In this document: piece after piece, positions 1-5,245 of the stretch | Layout: the number at the start of each line of letters is the position of its first letter | How positions within the stretch are numbered: the first letter of the stretch is position 1 | Origin: Spirochaetota bacterium | Lineage (GTDB): Bacteria; Spirochaetota; Spirochaetia; B11-G9 | DNA: 5,245 nucleotides | Assembly (NCBI GenBank): GCA_003641695.1 | Contig: QNBL01000199.1 | Coordinates: 1 to 5,245 of the forward strand | Direction: 5' to 3' | Made by a program: the position numbers and the translations under genes | The notes under the pieces: generated by a model | Seen by the model: only the letters and a program-made list of their open reading frames with translations | Told to the model about the DNA's origin: nothing | Databases searched by the model: none

Positions 1-426
1 AGGAAAACATTTGACAGGACAGGCTTGATTTACGGAATGGGTCATGCCGTTTACACATACTCTGATCCAAGAGCCGTTATTCTTAAAGAGAAGGCCAAGG
101 AACTTGCAAAAGAGAAAGGCGCTTCTGATGAATATGAATTGTATACTTTGGTCGAAAAACTAACTCCGAAAGTTTTCCGTGATATAAAAAACAGCAAAAA
201 GATTATTTCTGCCAACGTCGACTTCTATTCAGGTTTTGTTTACAGCCTCCTTGGAATACCTGCAGATCTCTACACTCCAATATTTGCAATAGCCAGGATT
301 GCAGGCTGGAGTGCACACAGGATTGAGGAGCTTATAAACGGCGGCAGGATAATGCGGCCTGCTTACAAACATATCAGTCAGGAAAAGAAAGATTTATTAC
401 CCCTTGCTGAAAGGAATCAGGAATAA
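1..426 (+). CDS. gltA: Citrate synthase, C-terminal part (5' end outside window)
   Basis: The frame is open from base 1 (reading RKTFDRTG...) to a TAA at 424-426, so 141 residues of a longer gene are visible; the TTG at base 25 is internal. Citrate synthase condenses acetyl-CoA with oxaloacetate to give citrate in the cytoplasm, at the entry to the TCA cycle. The visible part contains the C-terminal catalytic elements of the family: the GMGHAVYTYSDPRA segment, whose His matches the catalytic His of the GFGHRVY motif in E. coli, and the ANVDFYSG segment with the catalytic Asp. The AGWSAHRIEEL and GGRIMRPAY stretches near the end are also typical. The GHAVY form (Ala where E. coli has Arg) and the GLIYGMGHAVYT wording fit the subfamily common in anaerobes and spirochaetes. 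A 2-methylcitrate synthase cannot be excluded from this fragment. The next gene is convergent, so this is the last gene of its transcript here. Confidence 0.9.
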   Translation, partial: RKTFDRTGLIYGMGHAVYTYSDPRAVILKEKAKELAKEKGASDEYELYTLVEKLTPKVFRDIKNSKKIISANVDFYSGFVYSLLGIPADLYTPIFAIARIAGWSAHRIEELINGGRIMRPAYKHISQEKKDLLPLAERNQE

Positions 427-468
427 GTAGAAAAGCCATTACCACACGGTAAATTGAGAAAGAAACGG

Positions 469-475
469 AAGGAGG
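469..475 (+). other. Orphan Shine-Dalgarno-like AAGGAGG
   Basis: A perfect AAGGAGG followed by AAT lies 42 bases after the citrate synthase stop. It matches the ribosome binding site of the EF-G-like gene over the first ten bases (AAGGAGGAAT), but no ATG, GTG or TTG follows at a usable distance. The triplet in the start position is ATC (480-482) and the next in-frame triplet is TGA. It may be a relic of a lost downstream gene or simply chance purine-rich sequence. Confidence 0.3.
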
Positions 476-492
476 AATCATCTGAAGGATCC

Positions 493-516
493 CCCCCCCT
501 CACTTAATAGGGGGGG
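493..516. terminator. C-run/G-run hairpin between convergent genes, possible bidirectional terminator
   Basis: Nine C (491-499) are followed by a short spacer and seven G (510-516). Bases 493-500 (CCCCCCCT) pair perfectly with 509-516 (AGGGGGGG), giving an 8-bp stem with an 8-base loop. The position between the stops of citrate synthase (426) and the EF-G-like gene (528) suits a terminator. However, no clear T-run follows the stem on either strand, so it is not a standard intrinsic terminator. The 101-base gap holds no other convincing signal; a 5-bp TTACC/GGTAA hairpin at 439-452 is weak. Confidence 0.35.
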
Positions 517-527
517 AGTAAAAGTAT

Positions 528-2606
528 TTATTCTGAATCCTTATCAGCTTGAGAAGCCGCAATAACAGCATCTGCAATCTTACCTGAAATTGTCTCATAA
601 TGATCGAATTCCATATCAAATGACCCGGTTCCTGAAGTTATGGATTTTAGATCTATTGCATACCTGAGCATTTCAGCCTGCGGAACAGTTGCGTCAACCT
701 CCATTATACCGCCGCCAAGACTTTCCTGTCCCAGTACACGGCCTCGTTTTGAGCTGAGGTCGGAAAGAATATCGCCAAGATACTGTTCCTCAATATAAAC
801 TTTAAGATTCATAATGGGTTCGAGAAGAACAGTATTTGCTTTTTTCAAAGCTTCCTTTAAGGCCCCTTTACCGGCCAGTTTGAAAGCCATTTCGGAAGAG
901 TCAACCGGATGTTCCTTACCATCAATAATGGTTACCCCGATGTCCACAATAGGATATCCCGCAAGAAAACCTTCACTCATACCTTCAAGAATTCCCTTTT
1001 CTATGCCCGGCATGTATCCTTTGGATATCGAACCACCTTTAATGGCATTATTAAAGGAAAAGAATTCTCCCCGTGGAAGCGGTTTAATCTGGAGAAGGAC
1101 TTTTCCGTACTGACCATGGCCGCCGGATTGTTTTTTGTGAGCATATTCTGCTTCTGCAGATTTGGTTATAGTTTCCCTGTAAGCGATCTTGGGTATTTTT
1201 GTTTCAATCTCAATCTTTTGCTTATCCTTAATTTTGTTTAGGATAATATTAATATGCAGCTCACCCATACCGCTTATTACATTCTCTTTGGTTTCAGTAT
1301 TGAAATTTACCGTAAAAGTTAGATCTTCTTCGGTTGCTTTGTGAAGGAATTCATTAAGTTTATCCTCTGCCTTTTTACTGGCCGCAGAAACTGCAACAGA
1401 GAAAACAGGTTGCGGCAGCGCAAGCTGCTTAAAATGTAGAACTCTGGAGCTATCGCAGATAGTATCGTTGGTTTTAACGCTGTCCATCTTTGTAAGAACA
1501 CCAATATCTCCTGCTATAAGTTCCTTTGTTTCAAAAAGTTTTTTACCCACTGCACGGTATACTTTGGATCCCTTTTCTTTTTTCATCTCCCGGGAGTTCA
1601 GTAATTCGGTATCAGAGGTAAGTTTTCCGGATACAACTTTTACATAGGAAAGCCTTCCAGAAAACTGATCAATACTTGTTTTAAATACAAAACTGCTGAA
1701 GGGATCGGATTCAGACATTGGTATAGCAACTTCTTCCTCTTTATCGTTGAATGCCTTTTCCTGATAGAGGTCAGGAGAAGGGGCCGCAGTATTAATAAAA
1801 TTCAGGAGTGAGGCAATCCCGTTGTTTTTAAGGGCACTTCCGCATAAAACAGGAACTATTTTGTAGTTTCGCAACCCCTCCTGAAGTCCTTTTCTAATTT
1901 CTTCAGGACTAAGCGTTCCTTCCTCAAAATATTTTTCAAGCAGCTCATCATCGCCTTCAGCTGCTGTTTCAATCAAAGTTAAACGGTATTTTTCGACCCG
2001 CTCATTCATTTCATCAGGTATATCAGACGGCTTGTCGTTGGTACCTTCATCATGAATCAGGTAAGCCTTGTTTTCAATTAAATTAACTATACCCTTGTAT
2101 TCGTTTCCTGTTCCGATTGGAATTGTTACCGGTACAAAAGTTTTTTCGAACCTGTCGTTAAGATCTGAAAAAGTTTGTTCAAAATCAGCCCGTTCCACGT
2201 CAAGCTTATTAATAAAAACGATTCTGGGCATTTGCCTGTTGTTCAGCCGTCTCCAGAGTTTGATTGTTTCAATCTGCACAGAAGACCTGGCTCCAATAAG
2301 CATAACAGCAGACTCGGAAGCCCGGTACGAGGCTACTACTTCCCCGACAAAATCTCCGACTCCGGGAGTATCCAGAATGTTTATCCGGCTTTCCTTCCAC
2401 TCCATGCTTGAAAGAGTTGTGTGAATAGACATCTTTCTTTCAATCTCTTCATCGGTAAAATCGCTTACACTTTTCCCTGAGTCGGGAAGCTCAGCTTTTG
2501 GAATAACACCCCCGTTAAAGAGCATTTGTTCTAAAAGGCTGGTTTTTCCCGTCCCGCCGTGTCCTACAAGAGCAATGTTTCTAATGTTAGCGGTGGTTAA
2601 ACTCAT
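528..2606 (-). CDS. Elongation factor G-like GTPase (divergent EF-G paralogue)
   Basis: A 692-residue protein with the full five-domain EF-G layout, close to the usual ~690-700. The GTPase domain spans about residues 8-285: P-loop GHGGTGKT (15-22), ERKMSI (56-61) where EF-G has ERGITI, DTPG (79-82), NKLD (133-136) and GSALK (256-260). Domain II follows to about 390, domain III contains GMGELH (446-451), domain IV starts near 475 with GGHGQYGK (495-502), and domain V runs from about 602 with YLGD (609-612). The His after DTPG that supports GTP hydrolysis in EF-G and EF-Tu is Val83 here, and the P-loop lacks the usual AHIDAGKT form. His566 aligns with the functional tip histidine of domain IV (E. 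coli His583). I chose the ATG at 2604-2606 because AAGGAGG lies 4 bases upstream; the in-frame ATG at 2619-2621 precedes that site and has none of its own. It should bind GTP and the ribosome in the cytoplasm, but its exact step is unknown. It lies 86 bases downstream of another EF-G gene and has its own promoter. Confidence 0.93.
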   Translation of the reverse strand: MSLTTANIRNIALVGHGGTGKTSLLEQMLFNGGVIPKAELPDSGKSVSDFTDEEIERKMSIHTTLSSMEWKESRINILDTPGVGDFVGEVVASYRASESAVMLIGARSSVQIETIKLWRRLNNRQMPRIVFINKLDVERADFEQTFSDLNDRFEKTFVPVTIPIGTGNEYKGIVNLIENKAYLIHDEGTNDKPSDIPDEMNERVEKYRLTLIETAAEGDDELLEKYFEEGTLSPEEIRKGLQEGLRNYKIVPVLCGSALKNNGIASLLNFINTAAPSPDLYQEKAFNDKEEEVAIPMSESDPFSSFVFKTSIDQFSGRLSYVKVVSGKLTSDTELLNSREMKKEKGSKVYRAVGKKLFETKELIAGDIGVLTKMDSVKTNDTICDSSRVLHFKQLALPQPVFSVAVSAASKKAEDKLNEFLHKATEEDLTFTVNFNTETKENVISGMGELHINIILNKIKDKQKIEIETKIPKIAYRETITKSAEAEYAHKKQSGGHGQYGKVLLQIKPLPRGEFFSFNNAIKGGSISKGYMPGIEKGILEGMSEGFLAGYPIVDIGVTIIDGKEHPVDSSEMAFKLAGKGALKEALKKANTVLLEPIMNLKVYIEEQYLGDILSDLSSKRGRVLGQESLGGGIMEVDATVPQAEMLRYAIDLKSITSGTGSFDMEFDHYETISGKIADAVIAASQADKDSE

Positions 2607-2610
2607 AATT

Positions 2611-2617
2611 CCTCCTT
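2611..2617 (-). promoter_or_regulatory. Ribosome binding site that fixes the EF-G-like start
   Basis: On the minus strand this reads AAGGAGG, a full anti-16S match, four bases (AATT) before the ATG at 2604-2606. Starting at the other in-frame ATG (2619-2621) would put this site inside the coding sequence, as codons for Gln-Gly-Gly. The downstream start is therefore preferred, which shortens the longest reading by five residues. Confidence 0.8.
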
Positions 2618-2624
2618 GCATAAA

Positions 2625-2641
2625 TAATTCGTATAGAATTA
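2625..2641. promoter_or_regulatory. 17-base palindrome at the EF-G-like transcription start, possible operator
   Basis: TAATTC (2625-2630) and GAATTA (2636-2641) are perfect inverted 6-base arms around a 5-base centre (GTATA). The site begins a few bases downstream of the -10 box at 2645-2650 and covers the predicted start near 2638, a common place for a repressor to act. In RNA it would form only a weak AU-rich hairpin just before the ribosome binding site. No regulator is identifiable, and short AT-rich palindromes also arise by chance. Confidence 0.3.
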
Positions 2642-2644
2642 CTC

Positions 2645-2673
2645 ACTATAAAATCAGAATTTGCAGTTGTCAA
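2645..2673 (-). promoter_or_regulatory. Sigma-70-type promoter for the EF-G-like gene
   Basis: On the minus strand the -35 box is TTGACA (2668-2673, all six consensus bases). A 17-base spacer follows (2651-2667), then the -10 box TATAGT (2645-2650, five of six). Transcription would start near 2638, giving a leader of about 32 bases that contains the AAGGAGG site. The -35 box lies 20 bases beyond the EF-G2 stop and no terminator separates the two genes. The EF-G-like gene can thus be transcribed separately from, as well as together with, its neighbour. Confidence 0.75.
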
Positions 2674-2692
2674 CAAAAATCAGCGGATGTAT

Positions 2693-4729
2693 CTAAATAC
2701 CGCCTTCTTTTTTAGCAAAGTATGCAAATTCCATGGCAAATGTGCCTCTTCCCTGGGTAATGCTTCTCAATGCTGTAGAATAGCCGAACATATTGGCAAG
2801 CGGTACCTCTGCCCGAACATGTTCAAAGGTCGGTTTACTTTCAAGACTGTTAATAATACCGCCTCTGGTGGTTATATGAGAAATCACTTCTCCAACAAAA
2901 TCTTTTGGACTCAGAATGTCAACGTTCATTACCGGCTGGAGGAGTACTGGATCTGCTTTCCGGCATGCAGCATCAAAGCCGAGAGATGCTGCAGCTTCAA
3001 AAGCAAATGCACTGGCTGTAAGGGGATCGTAAACAGCATTCTGGACTGTTACTTTAATATCGATTGTCGGATAGCCATAGTTGATACCTGAAGGGAAGGC
3101 GTTGTCAATTCCACGGATTACTGCATCGGTAAATTCTCTAGGCAAAAGACCTTCCGGCAAATTATTAATAACTTCGTTTCCTGCACCCTTTTCGGCAGGT
3201 TCAACCTTAATGGTAATCTCAGCATTGTTTTCCTTGCCTGAGATGAGCTTGTGGAATTTTTCGGTATGTATAACCTCTTTTGTAATTGATTCACGATAAG
3301 TTACCTGAGGTTTCCCCACATTTGCTTCAACCTTGTATTCTTTTAAAATACGGTCGACAATAATATCCAGATGAAGTTCGCCCATACCGGAAATAATAAG
3401 CTGTCCTGTTTCTTCGTTTTCCTTCACCGTAAAGGTGGGATCCTCTCTCTTTAAACCTTCCAGGGCTTTCTTAAGCTTATCCTGATCGGATATGGTTTTC
3501 GGTTCTATGGCAATGGAAATTACCGGTTCCGGGAATTCCATTTTTTCAAGAAGGACCTGATACCCTTCAGATCCTATGGTATCGCCGGTCTGCGCCAGTT
3601 TAAACCCTACTACAACCGCGATATCTCCAGCCATAACTTCATCTATTGACTCATGACGGTTAGAATGCATCCTGAGCAGGCGGTTGACTCGTTCCCTCTT
3701 ATGCTTTGTTATATTGAATACGGCGGTTCCTTTTTTTATGGATCCGGAATACATGCGGATAAAACAAAGCGGCCCGGCCTCTCTGTCGGTTTGTATTTTG
3801 AATACCAAACCCAGAGGCTGGTTTTTTGCAGATGGTTCCACCTCTACTTCCGAATCATCCTTTACCTTGTGTCCCGTTATGACAGGAGCTTCAAGCGGTG
3901 AGGGGAGGAAGTCAATAATACCATCAAGAAGGGGCTGGACTCCAACATTTTTTAAAGAAGCTCCAACAAAAACAGGTACAATCTCCCGGTCAATAGTCCC
4001 CCGTCTTATGGTATCAAGAATAAGGGTTTCACTGATGTGTTCCCCCTCCAGGAAGAGTTCCGTAATCTCTTCGGAAAAAGAGGAAATATCATCGAAAAGT
4101 TTCTCCCTCCACTCATCAGTGATTTCCCTATTGGCTTTGCTTATTTCTGATTCAGTTATGGTACTCCCGTTGGTTGAAGGCTCAAAGCGGAGTTCTTTTT
4201 CCCTTACCAGGTCAATAATCCCTTCGAAATCATTCTCTGAGCCTATTGGAAGATAAAGCGGTACAGGATTAGCTCCCAGTTTGGTTCTGATCTCTTTTAC
4301 AGCTGCGTAGAAGTCTGCTCCAAGACGGTCCATCTTGTTGATAAATGCAATACGGGGAATATTATAATGATCCGCCTGATGCCAGACTGTTTCCGATTGA
4401 GGTTCAACTCCACCCACTGCACAAAAAACTGCTACTGCGCCATCAAGAACGCGTAGAGCTCTTTCAACTTCGGCGGTAAAGTCGACATGTCCGGGAGTAT
4501 CTATAATATTTATCTGATGATCATCCCAGTAGCAGGTAGTTGCTGCAGAGGTAATTGTGATGCCTCTGTTCTGTTCCTGCTCCATCCAGTCCATTGTGGC
4601 TTCGCCGTTGTCAACTTCTCCAATGCGGTGGCTCTTGCCTGTGTAAAAAAGGATACGTTCTGTAGTGGTGGTTTTCCCGGCATCTATATGTGCCATAATC
4701 CCAATATTTCTCATATTCTCAATAGACAT
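2693..4729 (-). CDS. fusA: Elongation factor G, EF-G2 (recycling-type, spdEFG2-like)
   Basis: A 678-residue translational GTPase. The G domain has all standard motifs: AHIDAGKT (13-20), RGITI (55-59), DTPGH (77-81, catalytic His present), NKMD (131-134) and GASLKN (256-261). Domain III has GMGELH (448-453), domain IV spans about 470-595 and domain V about 596-678. Domain IV is unusual: the GGxGQ[FY]G motif of translocating EF-G is replaced by ISGKENN (496-502), and the tip His of E. coli EF-G (His583) appears to be Tyr567. The KGAGNE stretch and the overall wording resemble, from memory, Borrelia EF-G2. That protein splits post-termination ribosomes together with ribosome recycling factor, while a separate EF-G1 does translocation, so recycling is the inferred role here. 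The start ATG (4727-4729) has GAGG six bases upstream; an earlier ATG at 4746-4748 is out of frame. The EF-G-like gene follows on the same strand after 86 bases. The symbol fusA is the family name; fusA2 would be more specific. Confidence 0.95.
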   Translation of the reverse strand: MSIENMRNIGIMAHIDAGKTTTTERILFYTGKSHRIGEVDNGEATMDWMEQEQNRGITITSAATTCYWDDHQINIIDTPGHVDFTAEVERALRVLDGAVAVFCAVGGVEPQSETVWHQADHYNIPRIAFINKMDRLGADFYAAVKEIRTKLGANPVPLYLPIGSENDFEGIIDLVREKELRFEPSTNGSTITESEISKANREITDEWREKLFDDISSFSEEITELFLEGEHISETLILDTIRRGTIDREIVPVFVGASLKNVGVQPLLDGIIDFLPSPLEAPVITGHKVKDDSEVEVEPSAKNQPLGLVFKIQTDREAGPLCFIRMYSGSIKKGTAVFNITKHKRERVNRLLRMHSNRHESIDEVMAGDIAVVVGFKLAQTGDTIGSEGYQVLLEKMEFPEPVISIAIEPKTISDQDKLKKALEGLKREDPTFTVKENEETGQLIISGMGELHLDIIVDRILKEYKVEANVGKPQVTYRESITKEVIHTEKFHKLISGKENNAEITIKVEPAEKGAGNEVINNLPEGLLPREFTDAVIRGIDNAFPSGINYGYPTIDIKVTVQNAVYDPLTASAFAFEAAASLGFDAACRKADPVLLQPVMNVDILSPKDFVGEVISHITTRGGIINSLESKPTFEHVRAEVPLANMFGYSTALRSITQGRGTFAMEFAYFAKKEGGI

Positions 4730-4735
4730 CTTTTA

Positions 4736-4755
4736 CCTCGGCGGGCATTCTAACA
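4736..4755 (-). promoter_or_regulatory. EF-G2 ribosome binding site and possible extended -10 promoter
   Basis: GAGG (minus strand, 4736-4739) sits six bases before the EF-G2 ATG and is a credible ribosome binding site. Just upstream, TGTTAGAAT (4747-4755) has the form of an extended -10 box (TG, one base, then TAGAAT with five of six consensus bases), but no good -35 lies 16-18 bases further back. If used, transcription would start near 4740 with a very short leader of about 11 bases. Another TAGAAT (minus strand, 4808-4813) abuts the tRNA promoter but also lacks a properly spaced -35. The EF-G2 promoter is therefore only tentatively placed. Confidence 0.35.
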
Positions 4756-4791
4756 CAAAGAGGGAAGAGATTAAAGGGGACTTAAAGTTTT

Positions 4792-4842
4792 AAAAAAAGT
4801 TTTTAGGATTCTATTGACACATTTTTTTGTCTATGTTAATTT
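4792..4842 (+). promoter_or_regulatory. Promoter of tRNA-Val with upstream A/T tract
   Basis: TTGACA (4814-4819, perfect) is followed by a 17-base spacer and TAATTT (4837-4842), a weaker -10 that is helped by TG at 4834-4835 (extended -10). An A-run/T-run segment at 4792-4804 lies just upstream of the -35 and resembles an UP element of stable-RNA promoters. The start is predicted near 4849-4850, only 4-5 bases before the mature tRNA. The bases between the -10 and the start are C-rich (ACCCCTC), as in growth-rate- and (p)ppGpp-controlled promoters; that regulation is inferred. Confidence 0.65.
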
Positions 4843-4853
4843 ACCCCTCGTTA

Positions 4854-4926
<73 letters not shown>

Positions 4927-4932
4927 TTAAAA

Positions 4933-4966
4933 ACCGGTAAACTTTTTAAAGTTGACCGGTTTTTTT
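4933..4966 (+). terminator. Intrinsic terminator after tRNA-Val (possibly bidirectional)
   Basis: ACCGGT (4933-4938) pairs with ACCGGT (4955-4960). After one A-G mismatch the stem continues as AACTT (4940-4944) with AAGTT (4949-4953), closing a four-base loop. Seven T (4960-4966) follow on the plus strand, the classic form of a Rho-independent terminator, six bases after the tRNA 3' end. A-residues before the stem give a shorter T-run on the minus strand, so it could also stop read-through from the gene ending at 4976. Confidence 0.9.
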
Positions 4967-4975
4967 GTTTAAAAC

Positions 4976-5245
4976 TTATTTTTGCAAGCTATTGGTAAAC
5001 CATCCGTACAGAGCTTTGATTCTGTTGTAAAAGGATTCTTTTTTTGCTCTTTCAAGCCCCAGGAAACTAAAGGTGTGAACACCGGTTACTCCATAAAAAA
5101 GCAGTCCTTCATCAACCTTTCTCACCTTAACATTTATTGATATATCCCCGGGATTTACCATCCTGATAAACTTGTACTTCATTGGAGTTTCATTGGACAT
5201 TCGTATCCAGATAGTTTCCCCATCTGATTTGTATTCAGTCTTATA
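4976..5245 (-). CDS. Hypothetical protein, C-terminal part (5' end outside window)
   Basis: The frame is open from the window edge to a TAA at 4976-4978, showing the last 89 residues. The ATG at 5198-5200 is probably internal: 15 further codons upstream are open (YKTEYKSDGETIWIR), read smoothly into it, and no Shine-Dalgarno precedes it. I do not recognise the product securely. The visible part alternates polar and hydrophobic residues (TIWIRM, YKFIRMV, ISINVKV, GLLFYGVTGVHTFSFLG), suggesting beta-strands, and ends in a basic, aromatic segment (FYNRIKALYGWF). No membrane segment is visible, and the N terminus, where a signal peptide would lie, is missing. From memory it recalls uncharacterised spirochaete proteins (perhaps DUF6675), a weak impression only. 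It converges on tRNA-Val and shares the terminator region with it. Confidence 0.75.
   Translation of the reverse strand, partial: YKTEYKSDGETIWIRMSNETPMKYKFIRMVNPGDISINVKVRKVDEGLLFYGVTGVHTFSFLGLERAKKESFYNRIKALYGWFTNSLQK

Noticed and set aside
439..452. TTACC/GGTAA inverted repeat after citrate synthase
   Set aside because: The stem has only five pairs and no T-run follows, which is too weak to call a terminator.
814..1241. Two overlapping plus-strand open frames (99 and 110 codons)
   Set aside because: Both are antisense shadows of domains III to V of the EF-G-like gene; they resemble no protein and show no ribosome binding site I could support.
1319..1504. 61-codon minus-strand open frame
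   Set aside because: It is an out-of-frame reading inside the EF-G-like gene, whose own frame is continuous through this region, so there is no frameshift.
2604..2621. Upstream ATG at 2619-2621 as the start of the EF-G-like protein
   Set aside because: It would translate through the AAGGAGG site and has no ribosome binding site of its own; the ATG at 2604-2606 is correctly placed.
2687..3091. 134-codon Cys-rich open frame on the plus strand
   Set aside because: It is the antisense of the EF-G2 C terminus. The many Cys codons are reverse complements of Ala/Thr-type codons, not evidence of a metal-binding protein.
3684..4256. 190-codon open frame on the plus strand
   Set aside because: It lies wholly antisense to the EF-G2 gene, has Ser/Arg-rich low-information protein sequence without family motifs, and EF-G2 is certain.

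Overview
This window is an ordinary housekeeping stretch of a bacterial chromosome, moderately AT-rich by eye. It most likely comes from a spirochaete. The main reason is a translation factor whose sequence matches, from memory, the second elongation factor G of Borrelia and relatives (the spdEFG2 / mitochondrial EF-G2 type, linked to ribosome recycling). It sits directly beside a second, more divergent EF-G paralogue of the GHGGTGKT P-loop type. Neither looks like the canonical translocase EF-G, which should be encoded elsewhere in the genome.

Layout, left to right. Bases 1-426 (+) hold the C-terminal 141 codons of a citrate synthase. A 101-base gap between convergent genes follows, with a Shine-Dalgarno-like AAGGAGG that leads to no gene and a C-run/G-run hairpin. 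Bases 528-2606 (-) encode the divergent EF-G-like GTPase. It has its own near-consensus sigma-70 promoter (TTGACA, 17-base spacer, TATAGT) in the 86-base gap behind it, and a 17-base palindrome lies over the predicted transcription start. Bases 2693-4729 (-) encode the EF-G2-type protein. A 124-base divergent intergenic region carries a strong tRNA promoter reading right and a poorly defined promoter for EF-G2 reading left. Bases 4854-4926 (+) are tRNA-Val(UAC), followed by a strong hairpin-plus-U-tract terminator. Bases 4976-5245 (-) are the 3' end of an unrecognised protein gene that runs off the window.

The two EF-G paralogues and the tRNA all serve translation. The two EF-G genes lie head to tail with no terminator between them, so the downstream one is probably made both by read-through and from its own promoter. 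I found no mobile element, CRISPR array, defence gene or evident new system. The most interesting content is the set of non-standard residues in the two EF-Gs and the compact regulatory site between them.
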